In this document: piece after piece, positions 20,425 through 31,200 of the stretch
How the letters are laid out: each line of letters starts with the position of its first letter
Numbering within the stretch: the stretch's first letter is position 1
Assembly: GCF_008710095.1 (NCBI RefSeq)
Contig: NZ_VYKJ01000020.1
Coordinates: 1 to 64,000 of the forward strand
DNA: 64,000 bases
Direction: 5' to 3'
From: Affinibrenneria salicis
Lineage (GTDB): Bacteria; Pseudomonadota; Gammaproteobacteria; Enterobacterales; Enterobacteriaceae
Translations under genes and position numbers: made by a program
The notes under the pieces: model-generated
Seen by the model: the letters and a program-made list of their open reading frames with translations, nothing else
What the model was told of the DNA's origin: nothing
Databases searched by the model: none

Positions 20425-20910
20425 TGTGTTGATTTCCTTTGTATTATTAAAATTTATTTCTACTCTTGTTTGTTTGCCCGGCTCGTTTAAGCGTAGATTG
20501 AATTCAGGAGCGCGACAAATATACCCAAGGGATTTAAGGTTGCATAAAGGCGACATACCCGCAGCCAGAGGATTCCGGATGCAAAAGGACGACCCTTTAT
20601 AGTGATAGCACGAATAATACAGTGATTAATCTTGTTTAAACAACGCCGATCACTTTTTAAGAAAATGCCTGGAAATATTTTATTGTTTGTATTTCCGCAA
20701 TATTCATACCGGCGACCGCAGGCCGTGCGCGACGGCGCGCACGGCGGAGCCGCAACGGCATGGCGTAACTATTCGCGCGGCTTGAAATCTATCGGCTATA
20801 TGCCATGCTGGGCACGGGCATTTATCCGCGCTAAACGTTAGCATCATGAGCGCAAGATACCGTCGGCCGACCGGCTGGGCGGAATAATAACTGAGTCACG
20901 GAGAGGAAAA
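20425..20910. other. 486-bp intergenic region with one end of a dispersed repeat
   Basis: This gap separates wzi (minus) from yjeI (plus) and should hold both promoters. At 20520-20545 it carries TATACCCAAGGGATTTAAGG followed by TTGCA, which resembles the left end of the repeat at 23063 and the motif at 45561. No gene was recognised; short open frames here lack ribosome-binding sites and family resemblance. Confidence 0.5.
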
Positions 20911-21258
20911 ATGCGAATCGCGATACTATGCGGCGCTGCCGCAGCATTATTATTGCTGGCGGGCTGTACCACGACCAAACAGCCCGTGAGCGCCGCCGCG
21001 CAGGCGGTCGCCTTTACTGATAAGCAACCTGGCGCCGAATGTCGGCTGCTGGGCCAGGTTACGGGAACTCAGTCTAACTGGCTGTCCGGCCATAATGAGG
21101 GCCAGTCGACGCGCGGCGCAGAGAGCGATCTGCGTAACAATACCGTCGCGATGGGCGGCAATGTGGTTTACGGCGTGACGACGCCCAGCGAAAACTTCTG
21201 GTCGAGTTTTGCCCCGCTGGATACCAAAATGCAGGGACAGGCTTATCATTGTCCTTAA
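20911..21258 (+). CDS. yjeI: DUF4156-type lipoprotein, YjeI-like
   Basis: A 115-residue predicted lipoprotein. The signal peptide ends in the lipobox LAGC with Cys19 as the acylation site. The mature part has KQPGAECRLLGQVTGTQSNW and a glycine-rich SDLRNNTVAMGGNVVYGVT, the usual DUF4156 pattern, and ends with HCP. E. coli yjeI occupies the same position next to epmB/efp, which supports the name; yjeJ is missing here. The function of the family is unknown to me. The ribosome-binding site GGAGAGG is strong. Confidence 0.85.
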   Translation: MRIAILCGAAAALLLLAGCTTTKQPVSAAAQAVAFTDKQPGAECRLLGQVTGTQSNWLSGHNEGQSTRGAESDLRNNTVAMGGNVVYGVTTPSENFWSSFAPLDTKMQGQAYHCP

Positions 21259-21293
21259 GACCGCGTAGCGCCGGCCCGGGAGTGGCGTCAGCG

Positions 21294-22322
21294 TTAATCC
21301 TGCGCCATGCCTAAATCCAGCGGTGTTTTGCTGGCTTCGCCGCCGATCTCGCGCGCGAGGCGCGGCACCAGATAGCCCGATACGCGCGTTAACAGCGTTT
21401 TAATCAGCATGCGGGCTTCATTATCATCGACCAGAAAATGGGCGGCGCCCTGTACCTTATCCAGCACGTGCAGATAATAGGGCAGGATGCCCGCGTCAAA
21501 CAGCGCATGGCTGAGCGCGGCCAGCGCGTCGGCATCGTTATTCACGCCGCGCAGCAGCACGCTTTGATTGAGCAGCGTGACGCCCGCCCGGCGCAAGCGG
21601 CGCATGGCCTGGCGCAGGTCGTCATCGATCTCGTTCGCGTGGTTGATATGGGTGACCAGGATAATCTGCAGACGGGAAGCGGCGAAGCGCCGGCACAGCG
21701 CCTCGGTAATGCGCGCCGGAATGACCACCGGCAGCCTGCTGTGAATACGCAGGCGCCGGATATGAGGGATCTGCTCGATCGCGTCGATCAGCCAGTCCAG
21801 CTCATGATCTTTGGCCATCATCGGGTCGCCGCCGGAAAAAATAATTTCATCCAGTTCGCCGTGCTGGCGGATGTAGTCCAGCGCCAGCCGCCAGTTTGTT
21901 TTATTGCCCTGATTATCCTGATAGGGGAAGTGACGGCGGAAACAGTAACGGCAATTCACCGCGCAGCCGCCCTTTACCAGCAGCAGCGCGCGATTATGAT
22001 ATTTGTGCAGCAGGCCCGGCACCACGCTATCCTGTTCTTGCAGCGGGTCGGGGCTAAAGCCGGGCGCGGCGAAAAACTCCTCCCGCGCGGTTAAGACCTG
22101 AAGCAGCAGCGGATCCCGGGCATCGCCTCTTTGCATGCGCGCGGCAAAAGCCCTGGGCACGCGCAGGGGGAAAAGTTTTCTGGCATCGCTCCCTTGTCGC
22201 AGTATCGGATGGTCGTTCAGCGCCAGAAGGCGCAATAATTCCTCCGGATCGGTAATTACGTCCGCAAGTTGCTGCAACCAATCTTCTCTGGAAGGGGTAT
22301 TTAGGGTTACAATGTGTGCCAT
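21294..22322 (-). CDS. epmB: EF-P lysine 2,3-aminomutase EpmB
   Basis: EpmB converts alpha-lysine to (R)-beta-lysine, which EpmA then attaches to elongation factor P. The radical-SAM cluster motif CAVNCRYCFRRHFPY (CxxxCxxC) is present, followed by the PLP-binding lysine region near the C-terminus (YLHVLDKVQGAAHF). The start at MAHIVTLNTPSREDW (22322) matches E. coli exactly, giving 342 residues; the open frame extends eight codons further. It is divergent from efp with a 39-bp gap, so the enzyme and its substrate are encoded back to back. Confidence 0.97.
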   Translation of the reverse strand: MAHIVTLNTPSREDWLQQLADVITDPEELLRLLALNDHPILRQGSDARKLFPLRVPRAFAARMQRGDARDPLLLQVLTAREEFFAAPGFSPDPLQEQDSVVPGLLHKYHNRALLLVKGGCAVNCRYCFRRHFPYQDNQGNKTNWRLALDYIRQHGELDEIIFSGGDPMMAKDHELDWLIDAIEQIPHIRRLRIHSRLPVVIPARITEALCRRFAASRLQIILVTHINHANEIDDDLRQAMRRLRRAGVTLLNQSVLLRGVNNDADALAALSHALFDAGILPYYLHVLDKVQGAAHFLVDDNEARMLIKTLLTRVSGYLVPRLAREIGGEASKTPLDLGMAQD

Positions 22323-22361
22323 TTTTTGGCTTCGTATCAGTATCAAATTTAGAGGGCCTTT

Positions 22362-22928
22362 ATGGCGACTTATTTTAGCAACGATTTCCGTTCCGGTCTT
22401 AAAATCATGTTCGAAGGCGAACCTTACGCCGTTGAATCCAGTGAATTCGTCAAGCCGGGCAAAGGCCAGGCGTTCGCACGCGTGAAGATGCGTCGTTTAC
22501 TGACCGGAAAGTTGATCGAAAAAACCTTCAAATCCACCGACTCCGCCGAAGGCGCCGATGTGATGGATATGAACCTGACTTACCTGTACAACGACGGTGA
22601 GTTCTGGCATTTCATGAACAATGAAACGTTCGAACAGCTGGCCGCCGATGAGAAAGCCGTTGGCGACAACGCGAAATGGTTGCTCGACCAGGCTGAATGT
22701 ATCGTAACGTTGTGGAACGGTCAGCCGATCTCCGTAACGCCGCCGAACTTTGTTGAACTGGAAATCGTCGATACCGATCCCGGCCTGAAAGGCGATACCG
22801 CAGGTACCGGCGGCAAACCGGCTACTCTGACCACCGGCGCGGTCGTTAAAGTTCCGCTGTTTGTGCAGATTGGCGAAGTGATCAAAGTCGACACCCGCTC
22901 CGGGGAATACGTCGCTCGCGTTAAATAA
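22362..22928 (+). CDS. efp: elongation factor P
   Basis: EF-P relieves ribosome stalling at polyproline stretches. It is 188 residues with the three beta-barrel domains of the family. The modification loop is intact: Lys34 in [13 protein letters not shown] is the residue beta-lysylated by EpmA and EpmB, both encoded in this window. The C-terminal signature [19 protein letters not shown] is present. The terminator follows directly, so it is a single-gene transcript. Confidence 0.98.
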   Translation: MATYFSNDFRSGLKIMFEGEPYAVESSEFVKPGKGQAFARVKMRRLLTGKLIEKTFKSTDSAEGADVMDMNLTYLYNDGEFWHFMNNETFEQLAADEKAVGDNAKWLLDQAECIVTLWNGQPISVTPPNFVELEIVDTDPGLKGDTAGTGGKPATLTTGAVVKVPLFVQIGEVIKVDTRSGEYVARVK

Positions 22929-22939
22929 TGTCTTGTTTT

Positions 22940-22971
22940 AAAAAACCGCCGCCATTATGGCGGTTTTTTTT
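22940..22971 (+). terminator. rho-independent terminator after efp
   Basis: AAAAAACCGCC / GGCGGTTTTTTTT forms a strong stem with a short loop, with A and T runs on either side. It starts 12 bp after the efp stop codon. Confidence 0.93.
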
Positions 22972-23062
22972 GCCTGAAACCGGCCAATTTCTTCATTAAT
23001 ATAAAAAATGTCACGCCACAATTAATATTGACTACGCTTAAAGGGCAGTGTTTCTTAATCAT

Positions 23063-23316
23063 TATACCCTTGATACTTCAGGCTGCAGGTGTGTCGGTTT
23101 TGTTCCTCGCCCTTGCCGGGCCGCCGCCAGAGGCGTTCAAATCTGCTCCCGGCAGATTTGTCGCTCGCTCCGGTCGCATACTGCGGTAAGTGACCGGGGA
23201 TAAATGAGAGACATCCTGTCTCTCACCGAAGGCCAGCCGTTGGCTGGACAAATTCGTTGCCGACGAATTTGTCGCTGCGCCACCGCCTTGCTGCAATTCG
23301 AATTATTTGGGGTATA
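23063..23316. repeat. 254-bp dispersed repeat element made of hairpin modules
   Basis: The element runs from TATACCC (23063) to the complementary GGGTATA end (23316), with a CTGCAG/CTGCAA motif just inside each end. Between them are separate hairpins: CAAATCTG / CAGATTTG (23138-23160), TGAGAGACA / TGTCTCTCA (23205-23225) and GACAAATTCGT / ACGAATTTGTC (23247-23273). No protein is encoded. Related pieces occur at about 20520, 44946-45083 and 45561, so it appears to be a MITE-like or REP-like family in this genome. It lies between efp and the entericidin gene. Confidence 0.65.
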
Positions 23317-23347
23317 GAAGCCGGTTCTCATACAGAAGGAATTGCTC

Positions 23348-23479
23348 ATGTTGAAGAAAAGTCTTGTCGCTATTTTCTCCGTATTAGTTCTGACGGCCGT
23401 GGTCGGATGCAATACCACTCAGGGTATTGGCAAAGATGTTCAGGCCGGCGGAGAAGCGATCCAGCGCAGCGCGCAGTAA
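23348..23479 (+). CDS. ecnB: entericidin A/B family lipoprotein
   Basis: A 43-residue lipoprotein: a short signal peptide ending in VVGC, acylated Cys21, then NTTQGIGKDVQAGGEAIQ, the family signature. In E. coli the pair EcnA/EcnB acts as antidote and toxin in stationary phase; only one gene is present here, and sequence and position leave EcnA versus EcnB uncertain, though it resembles EcnB more. AAGGA lies eight bases before the ATG. Its promoter must lie inside or next to the repeat element that directly precedes it. Confidence 0.88.
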   Translation: MLKKSLVAIFSVLVLTAVVGCNTTQGIGKDVQAGGEAIQRSAQ

Positions 23480-23515
23480 CCTGTTTCCTGCTGAACGCGG
23501 AGCGGGAAGAACAAA

Positions 23516-23537
23516 ACGGCCCGCGCAGGCGGGCCGT
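23516..23537 (-). terminator. terminator of the frd operon
   Basis: The stem ACGGCCCGC / GCGGGCCGT is followed on the minus strand by TTTTGTTCTT, so it reads as a terminator for frdABCD. It also lies 37 bp past the ecn stop on the plus strand, where it could act weakly in the other direction. Confidence 0.8.
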
Positions 23538-23554
23538 GAATGAGGTAGCGTAAT

Positions 23555-23911
23555 TTACAGCGTCACAACGCCGATAATCGCGACTACGCTCAGAATGGCG
23601 GCAAGGCCGTAGAATACCCATTTGCCGGCGGGAACATGAATTTTCACATCGTGCATGGCGTGGTGAAGACGGTGTAACCCACACCATATCGGCAGAATAA
23701 TCATCAGCAGCAAGAAAAGGCGGCCAATAAGACTCTGGCTAAAAGCCGCGATACGTTCGTAGCTCAATGCCTCCGGGAACAGCCCTAACGGCAGCAGGAT
23801 GCCCACCAGCAGGATGATGACGGGCGAGAAAAAAGCGGTCCACATGCCGCCGGCGCCGAACAATGCCCAGAACGGCGGTTCATCGGATCGTTTTGGCGTT
23901 TGATTAATCAC
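23555..23911 (-). CDS. frdD: fumarate reductase subunit D, membrane anchor
   Basis: One of two small anchor subunits that hold FrdAB to the inner membrane and bind menaquinone. It is 118 residues with three hydrophobic helices; [37 protein letters not shown] and [16 protein letters not shown] match E. coli FrdD. I place the start at the GTG at 23911 ([13 protein letters not shown], as in E. coli MINPNPKRSDEP), which follows AGGAG; the longer open frame runs into frdC. Last gene of frdABCD. Confidence 0.95.
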   Translation of the reverse strand: MINQTPKRSDEPPFWALFGAGGMWTAFFSPVIILLVGILLPLGLFPEALSYERIAAFSQSLIGRLFLLLMIILPIWCGLHRLHHAMHDVKIHVPAGKWVFYGLAAILSVVAIIGVVTL

Positions 23912-23925
23912 GTTATTTCTCCTGG

Positions 23926-24324
23926 TCAATAGAGTAAGGCGATAGCCAGCACGGCCACCGTGATGATAACGGTGACGAGCCATAACCCCCGCACTATGGG
24001 CTCCGGCGCCATTTTTTCATCCTTCACCACGATGATGCTGGCCTTAGGCGCCAGATCAAACCAGGTTTTGGTATGCAGCGCCGCCGCCAGCAGGGCGATG
24101 ACGTTGATGAGCAACACCAGCGGATTTTGCAGGAAGCCGACAAAGCCCGCCCAGCCTTCCGGCCCGTTTTTTAGCGCGAATACGCCGTACATCAGCACGA
24201 TACTGAACCAGACCGCCGGCAGCGCCGTCCCTTCCCGTAGCATATAAAAGCGATAGAACCCCAGCTTTTGCCACCAGGTCGGCGACATCTCGCGGACATA
24301 AACTTTACGTTTGGATGTCATCAT
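23926..24324 (-). CDS. frdC: fumarate reductase subunit C, membrane anchor
   Basis: The second anchor subunit, 132 residues with three transmembrane helices. [19 protein letters not shown] contains the conserved region near the quinone site (Glu29 in E. coli numbering), and [13 protein letters not shown] carries the conserved His. Two adjacent ATG codons (24324 and 24321) follow GGAAGGGA; E. coli FrdC begins MTTKRKPYV, so the second may be used. It is separated from frdB by 10 bp and from frdD by 14 bp. Confidence 0.95.
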   Translation of the reverse strand: MMTSKRKVYVREMSPTWWQKLGFYRFYMLREGTALPAVWFSIVLMYGVFALKNGPEGWAGFVGFLQNPLVLLINVIALLAAALHTKTWFDLAPKASIIVVKDEKMAPEPIVRGLWLVTVIITVAVLAIALLY

Positions 24325-24334
24325 TGTCCCTTCC

Positions 24335-25069
24335 TCATTGCGGTTTCAACGTGGCGATCATGAAGTCCTTCATGCTTTCGACCTTACCCTGCTGAATCGC
24401 GGCGGCAGGATCGACATGCTTCGGACAGACCTCGGAGCAGTAACCGACAAAAGTACAGCTCCAGACCCCGTTGTTGCCATTAATCTGCGGCATACGCTCT
24501 TTCTTGCCGTGGTCGCGGTTATCCAGATTGTAGCGGTGCGCCAGCGTGATGGCCGCCGGGCCGATGAACTCCGGATTCAGGCCGAACTGCGGACAGGCGG
24601 CGTAGCAGAGGCCGCAGTTAATGCAGCCGGAGAACTGATGGTATTTGGCCATCTGCGCCGGCGTCTGCGTGTTGGTGCCGTCGGCCGGTTTGCGATCGTT
24701 GCCGATGATCCAGGGCTTAATCGCTTCCAGGCTTTCGATGAAATGGGTCATATCCACGATCAGATCGCGCTCGATCGGGAAGTTGCCCAGCGCCTCGACG
24801 CGCATGCCGTTGGCGTAATCGCGCAGAAACGTTTTGCAGGCCAGTTTCGGCACCTTGTTGACCATCATGCCGCAGGAGCCGCAGATAGCCATACGGCACG
24901 ACCAGCGATAAGAGAGGCTCGGCGCCAGGTTGTCTTTGATATACCCCAACGCGTCCAGCAGCGACGTTTGCTTGTTGTACGGCACCTCGAATGATTCAAA
25001 GTACGGCGCGTTATCCTGTTCCGGGTTATAGCGCATGACTTCTACTGTCAAAACTTGCATATCAGCCAT
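24335..25069 (-). CDS. frdB: fumarate reductase iron-sulfur subunit
   Basis: FrdB passes electrons from menaquinol to the flavoprotein. It is 244 residues. Three clusters are recognisable: [2Fe-2S] in [15 protein letters not shown], [4Fe-4S] in [12 protein letters not shown] and [3Fe-4S] in [12 protein letters not shown]. The start at [11 protein letters not shown] (25069) gives the E. coli length and overlaps the frdA stop by eight bases, suggesting translational coupling; the longer open frame inside frdA is a shadow. Confidence 0.97.
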   Translation of the reverse strand: MADMQVLTVEVMRYNPEQDNAPYFESFEVPYNKQTSLLDALGYIKDNLAPSLSYRWSCRMAICGSCGMMVNKVPKLACKTFLRDYANGMRVEALGNFPIERDLIVDMTHFIESLEAIKPWIIGNDRKPADGTNTQTPAQMAKYHQFSGCINCGLCYAACPQFGLNPEFIGPAAITLAHRYNLDNRDHGKKERMPQINGNNGVWSCTFVGYCSEVCPKHVDPAAAIQQGKVESMKDFMIATLKPQ

Positions 25070-26858
25070 TCGCTTGCTCCTTATTCTTTTTATCCTGATC
25101 TTCACCCTCGCCGCCGTATACCCGTTTCGCCGGCGGCAGTTTAGTGATTTTCACATCGCTGTATTCCAGTCGCGGACTGCCGTCCGGGGTGTGGAAAGCC
25201 AGAGTATGTTTCAGGAAGTTGACGTCGTCGCGTTCCGTACAGCCTTCGTCCAGCCGCTGATGGGCGCCGCGCGACTCTTTGCGGTTTATCGCCGAGTGCG
25301 CCATGCAGTCGGCGACGTCCAGGCTGTGCCCCAGTTCAATGGTGTACAGCAGGTCGGTATTGAATACGCTGGAGTGGTCGGCGATTTTGACGCGTTTGAA
25401 GCGTTCTTTCAGCTCGGCGAGTTTATCCGTGGTCTTCTGCATCAGATCGGTGGTGCGGTAGATGCCGCAGCCTTCTTCCATCGACATGCCCATTTCGTCG
25501 CGGATTTTCGACCAGCTTTCCGTTCCTTCCTGCCGCATCAGATCGTGCAGCCGCTGTTCGACATCTCGGGTTTGCGCATCCAGCGCGCTGCCGTTGGCCG
25601 GTTTAGCCGTCATGGCCCATTCCGCCGCGCGTTCGCCAGCCAGACGGCCGAACACCACCAGTTCGGCCAGAGAATTCGAGCCCAGGCGATTGGCGCCGTG
25701 CAGGCCGACCGATGAACATTCGCCGATGGCGTACAGCCCCTTAACGCGGGTTTCGCACTGCTGGTCGGTTTCAATCCCGCCCATGGTGTAGTGCGCGGTC
25801 GGGCGGATAGGGATCGGCTCCTTGACCGGATCGACCCCGACGTAGGCCTGCGCCAGTTCGCAAATAAACGGCAGCCTCTCTTTCAGTTTCTTTGCGCCCA
25901 GGTGGCGCAGATCGAGGTAAACCACATCGCCGAGCGGGGTGGAAATGGTGCGGCCGGCGCGCCATTCATGCCAGAAGGCCTGCGAGACTTTATCGCGCGG
26001 CCCCAGCTCCATGTATTTATTTTTCGGCTGGCCGAGCGGCGTTTCCGGCCCCATGCCGTAGTCCTGCAGGTAGCGATAGCCGTCCTTATTGACCATGATG
26101 CCGCCTTCGCCGCGGCAGCCTTCCGTCATCAGGATCCCCGAGCCGGGCAGGCCGGTCGGATGATACTGAACGAACTCCATATCGCGCAGCGGCACGCCGT
26201 GTCGCAGCGCAATGCCCATACCGTCGCCGGTGACGATGCCGCCGTTGGTATTGTAGCGATACACGCGGCCGGCGCCGCCGGTGGCCATGACCACGGCGTT
26301 GGCGCGAATCTGCACCCGGGTTCCTTCCATCATATTGATGGCCACCAGACCGCGCACCTGACCGTCGTCCACCAGAATATCCAGCACGAAGTGCTCATCG
26401 AAGCGTTGAATCTGCGGATATTTCAGCGAAGTCTGGAACAGCGTATGCAGCATGTGGAAACCGGTTTTATCGGCGGCGAACCAGGTGCGTTCGATTTTCA
26501 TGCCGCCGAAACGACGTACGTTGACCGACCCGTCGGGTTTACGGCTCCACGGGCAGCCCCACTGTTCCAGCTGAATCATTTCCTGCGGGCAGTGCTGGAC
26601 AAAGTAGTCGACCACATCCTGTTCGCATAACCAGTCGCCGCCCGAAACGGTGTCGTTAAAATGGTAGTCGAAGGAATCGTGATCCTGAGTAACGGCGGCT
26701 GAACCGCCTTCTGCAGCCACGGTGTGGCTGCGCATAGGGTAAACTTTTGAGATAAGGGCAACTTTCAGTTGAGGATTAGCTTCCGCGGCAGCGATTGCTG
26801 CGCGCAGTCCTGCGCCTCCGGCCCCGATAATGGCTAAATCGACGTTAAAGGTCTGCAC
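25062..26858 (-). CDS. frdA: fumarate reductase flavoprotein subunit
   Basis: The catalytic subunit reduces fumarate to succinate in anaerobic respiration. It is 598 residues (602 in E. coli). The Rossmann dinucleotide motif [17 protein letters not shown] is at the N-terminus, the covalent FAD site is His45 in [13 protein letters not shown], and the active-site regions [17 protein letters not shown] and [10 protein letters not shown] are intact. It starts the frdABCD operon; its promoter lies in the 406-bp AT-rich gap shared with divergent epmA. In E. coli ampC, blc and sugE lie between ecnB and frdD; they are absent here. Confidence 0.98.
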   Translation of the reverse strand: MQTFNVDLAIIGAGGAGLRAAIAAAEANPQLKVALISKVYPMRSHTVAAEGGSAAVTQDHDSFDYHFNDTVSGGDWLCEQDVVDYFVQHCPQEMIQLEQWGCPWSRKPDGSVNVRRFGGMKIERTWFAADKTGFHMLHTLFQTSLKYPQIQRFDEHFVLDILVDDGQVRGLVAINMMEGTRVQIRANAVVMATGGAGRVYRYNTNGGIVTGDGMGIALRHGVPLRDMEFVQYHPTGLPGSGILMTEGCRGEGGIMVNKDGYRYLQDYGMGPETPLGQPKNKYMELGPRDKVSQAFWHEWRAGRTISTPLGDVVYLDLRHLGAKKLKERLPFICELAQAYVGVDPVKEPIPIRPTAHYTMGGIETDQQCETRVKGLYAIGECSSVGLHGANRLGSNSLAELVVFGRLAGERAAEWAMTAKPANGSALDAQTRDVEQRLHDLMRQEGTESWSKIRDEMGMSMEEGCGIYRTTDLMQKTTDKLAELKERFKRVKIADHSSVFNTDLLYTIELGHSLDVADCMAHSAINRKESRGAHQRLDEGCTERDDVNFLKHTLAFHTPDGSPRLEYSDVKITKLPPAKRVYGGEGEDQDKKNKEQANG

Positions 26859-27264
26859 TGCATTCCTCCAGTTACATAAGTTAAATAAATTAAAATAATA
26901 AATAATGTGTGTTGATTATATGTCTGTAAATATTTTCCTGATTATTAATGGAGCCGCTTTTTGCCAAACCCCATGCCGGAGCAATATAAGAATCAATAAT
27001 CATCTATTTTTAGTATGGATTTGATTATATCTAAGCCAACTTAAATGAAATTTGATGTGATGCACCTTTTTCTGTTTTTTCAGTATCTTCCACCGGGAAT
27101 AGATAAAAACGTGATCGATAAGGTCATTTCCCCATAAATAACACTTTTATTTCTTTAATAACGCGTTTTGACCGCCGTCAGGAAAATGTTTCACTGGATA
27201 CAATTTGTCTGGTCGCTTTGATACGGGTAGACTGCTTCCCCTGTTTGACTTTGGAGTGATAACC
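26859..27264. promoter_or_regulatory. frdA/epmA divergent regulatory region with a possible FNR site
   Basis: This 406-bp AT-rich region must carry the promoters of frdABCD (minus) and epmA (plus). TTGATTATATCTAA at 27021-27034 matches the FNR consensus TTGAT-N4-ATCAA at 8 of 10 positions and is a candidate for anaerobic activation of frd, though at about 160 bp from the frdA start. No gene was seen. Confidence 0.45.
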
Positions 27265-28242
27265 ATGAGCGAAACGGAAAGCTGGCAACCCAGCGCTCCC
27301 GTGGCTAATTTGCTGAAGCGCGCGGCGATTGTTGCTGAAATTCGCCGCTTCTTCACCGAGCGTGGTGTGCTGGAGGTGGAAACGCCCGCAATGAGCCAGG
27401 CAACGGTAACGGATGTTCACCTGTTCCCGTTTGAGACGCGTTTTGTCGGCCCCGGCGTCGCTGATGGAATGACGCTGTATCTGATGACCAGCCCGGAATA
27501 TCATATGAAACGCCTGCTGGCGGCGGGCAGCGGGCCGATATACCAGATCTGCCGCAGCTTCCGCAACGAAGAGTCCGGGCGTTATCATAATCCGGAATTC
27601 ACCATGCTGGAGTGGTATCGGCCGCACTATGATATGTACCGTCTGATGAACGAAGTGGACGATCTGCTGCAGCAGGTGCTGGAGTGCGACGGCGCCGAAA
27701 TGTTGTCTTACCAGCAGGCCTTTCAGCGTCATCTGGAACTCGATCCGTTGGTGGCGGATAAAGCCCAATTGTGCGAGGTGGCGGAAAAGCTGGGCGTGGG
27801 CGATGTGGCCCGGCGCGAAGAGGATCGCGATACGCTGCTGCAACTGCTGTTTATGGTTGGGGTGGAGCCGGGGATCGGGCGAGAAAAACCGGCGTTCGTT
27901 TACCACTTCCCGGCCTCTCAGGCCTCTCTGGCGGAAATCAGCAGCGAAGATCACCGGGTAGCCGAACGTTTTGAGGTGTACTTCAAAGGCATCGAACTGG
28001 CCAACGGCTTCCGGGAGCTGACGGACGGCGACGAGCAGCGTCAGCGTTTCGAACAGGATAACCGCAAACGGGCGGCCCGCGGCTTGCCGCAGCAGCCGAT
28101 CGACGAATATCTGCTGGCGGCGCTGAAAGCGGGTATGCCGGACTGCGCCGGCGTGGCGCTGGGCGTTGACCGTCTGATCATGCTGGCGCTGGGAGCGGAA
28201 AGTCTGAGCGATGTGATCGCTTTTCCCGTTTCCCGCTCCTGA
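27265..28242 (+). CDS. epmA: EF-P beta-lysine ligase EpmA
   Basis: EpmA is a paralogue of the lysyl-tRNA synthetase catalytic domain that joins beta-lysine to Lys34 of EF-P. It is 325 residues and lacks the anticodon-binding domain. Class II motifs are present: motif 2 [23 protein letters not shown] and motif 3 [15 protein letters not shown]. The start at 27265 ([13 protein letters not shown]) matches E. coli; an upstream in-frame ATG at 27205 lacks a ribosome-binding site. Together with epmB and efp, the modification system is complete in this window except for EpmC (hydroxylase). Confidence 0.97.
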   Translation: MSETESWQPSAPVANLLKRAAIVAEIRRFFTERGVLEVETPAMSQATVTDVHLFPFETRFVGPGVADGMTLYLMTSPEYHMKRLLAAGSGPIYQICRSFRNEESGRYHNPEFTMLEWYRPHYDMYRLMNEVDDLLQQVLECDGAEMLSYQQAFQRHLELDPLVADKAQLCEVAEKLGVGDVARREEDRDTLLQLLFMVGVEPGIGREKPAFVYHFPASQASLAEISSEDHRVAERFEVYFKGIELANGFRELTDGDEQRQRFEQDNRKRAARGLPQQPIDEYLLAALKAGMPDCAGVALGVDRLIMLALGAESLSDVIAFPVSRS

Positions 28243-28279
28243 GTCACTTGCTGCCGCTGTCGCCAGCGGTAGTGTCCGC

Positions 28280-31200
28280 TTACAAACCGCCTTCCATTCG
28301 CCCGCTGCCGGTCATCGTGCGTTTCTGACGCGCCAGACTTTCCGTGCGCACCTGGATCGGCGGGAACGGCATGACCAGGTCGTGCTTACGGTAGTTGTCC
28401 AGAATTAACTGGTGCAGTTCATGGCGCAGCGGCATGCGATGCGCCATTTCCGCGGCAAAGATACGCAGTTCGAAAATCTGAATGCCCTGTTGTAAATCGA
28501 CAAGGAAGATTTCCGGCTGCGGATTATCCAGCACGTAGGAGCAGCGTCGCGCGGCATCCTGCAACAAATCGGTCACCAACTGGCTGTCGGCTTCCGGCGG
28601 CGCCGGTACGGTCAGCACCACGCGGGTTACCGAATCCGACAGCGACCAGTTAATAAATTGCTCGGTGATAAACGCCTTGTTCGGCACGATAATCTCTTTG
28701 CGGTCCCAGTCGGAAATCGTGGTGGCGCGAGTATTAATACGCGTCACGCTGCCGGTTAAATCGCGAATGGTGACCGTATCGCCGATGCGAATCGGTTTTT
28801 CGAACAGGATGATCAGGCCGGAGATAAAGTTGGCGAAGATCTCCTGCAGACCGAAGCCCAGCCCGACGCCGAGCGCCGCCACCAGCCACTGTAGTTTTGA
28901 CCATTCGATACCGATGAGCGAAAAGCCGGTCAGCCCGCCGATTAACATAAGTAAGTATTTACTTATCGTGGTGATGGCGTAACCGGTGCCGGGCGATAAA
29001 CTGAGATGCTGCAGCACCGCCAGCTCCAGCAGCGCAGGCAGGTTTCTTACCAGCTGAGTGGTGATGACAAACACCAGAATAGCGATAAAAATCGCGCCCA
29101 GCGTAATCGGCTGTACGCTCTCCACGCCCTGTACGGTGCTGGTCACGTCCCACAGTCGGATGTTTTCCATGAACGAAAAAGCCGAATGGATTTCCGACCA
29201 CAGCACGATAACCGAGAGCAATGCGATCAGGGTCAGAATAGAGCGCACCAGCTGCAGCGATCGGGCGCTGATGGCGTCCAGATCGACCACCGGTTCATCA
29301 ACGGCTTCCGGGCCGTCGTGGCTGGCGGCGGGGGACGACTCTTCTTCGCCGCGCGCCCGTTGCGCCAGGATCTCCGCCCGGCGCTGCCTGGCGCGATCGA
29401 AGGCGATACGGCGGCGCTGAATCAGCATCCAGCGCCGGATGATGTGGTAGATCACCAGCAGCGAGAACCAGATGGCGACCGAGGTCTCCAGCCGGGCGAG
29501 CAGCGCCTGAGCGGTGGTCAGGTAGCCGACGCAGGCGGCCAGCGCGGCGACCAGCGGCGCGGCGATCAGCAAATTCCACAGGAAACGGTTAACGGTATTG
29601 TCGCCATCGCCTTCTTTATCAAGATACAGCGTAATGCCCGCCCGTTTCAGACTGCCGGTGACCACGCCAAGCGCCAGACAAAGCAGAATAAAGCATAGCC
29701 GGCCCAGGGTGGCGGAGAATTCGCGGTCGTTGAGTTTATCGAAGGTAATCAGCGCCATCATCAACGGTACGATAACGCCGATGGACAGCCGATAGTAGCG
29801 CATCGCCCGCGCCACGCGCTCCGGCGACCAGTGGAAATGCACGATGAACAGGCCGCGCGGATTGGCGAAGGAGGCGCTGATCATCACCACCCACATCAGC
29901 GGCACCGTGGCGGTTACGCTATCGCCGATGGCGACCGCCATCGGATAAGGCCAGGCGTTTTGCAGCCCGTAACCCAGCGCGGCCCACAGCACCGGCAGCG
30001 GCAGCGCTACGACCACCGACCAGAACACGGTGCGCAGCGTCAGGCTGAAGTGGTCCTGCGTGACTTTGCCTACCCGGTTGCTGGCGCGTTCGAGAAAGGC
30101 GTGATAGTGACGGCGCGAGCTGATGCCGACGCCGACCAGCAGCAGCGCGCCCAGCAGGGGCAGTACGGTTTCCTGGCTGGTAAGCATCATAATAAAGGCG
30201 CTGCTGAGCTGGGTGAAGGTATCCAGAGAAAGCAGGCGGGTCAGATCCTGCACCAGGTTAATGGGGTAGCTCAGCGAGATCGCGTTAACGTCCGCCACCC
30301 AGAACAGGTAACGATGCGCCGCCTCGCGGATTTCCCCCAGCGCGTCCTCCAGCTGATTGTTGGCGACCTTCAGTTTGGTCAGCTCCAGAATTTGCGTATC
30401 GCAGCCCGAGATCAGCGAGGTCAGCAGTTCGCGCTGCGTACGCAGCTGATCGTTCAGAATGCGTTTCTGCGCTGAGGTTAACGGGCTGCCATCGTCCTGA
30501 GTAACCGTTTCGAGCTGCTGTTGCTTGTTGGTCAGGTCTTCGAAATGCAGACGCTGTACGCGCAGCTGCGCCATATCGCTGTCCAGTTGCTGCGGTTTCG
30601 GCATTTCCGGCAGGCGGGCGACCTGAGCGCGCAGCGTTTCGCCCAGCGCGGTGGAGGAGCCCAGCCACTGCGCCTGTTCGCGCAGCGTGCTCAACGCCTG
30701 GCGGACCTGCAGCGTGTGCGACGCCGCCTGGCGCTGCTGCGAGGCGATCAGATCCATGCGCTGCGCCTGCTGGTTGAGCGCCACCGACAGCTCGCGGTTA
30801 ATTTTCAACTGGTCGCTGATTACGGCGGGCAATTCGCCGCTCTGCTCGGCCAGCAGTTCGGTTCTTTCCAGCGCCTCTTCCGCCTCGCGTTGACGCAGGT
30901 TGTTGATATTGTTGCGTAAGGTTTGTAGCTGCAGATCCAGTCGCTCATGGCGCTTGCGGTACAGCTCCGCCAGCATGCGGGAAAGCTCCTGGCGATTGCT
31001 GGCGGAGAGCTGCGCCAGCTCCAGCTCATCGACCCGCGCCTTGCGCAGCGACAGTTCGGCCTGCAGCGCGTAGCTCTGGGCCTGCGCTAGCGGCGTGCCG
31101 GGAGAACTCTGTCGCTGCATGCGTCTTTCCGCATCGTTTAAGGCCCGGTTCGCCTCGGTCTGTTGCTGCGGCAGCTGGTTCAGCGAGTCGCTGATTTCGC

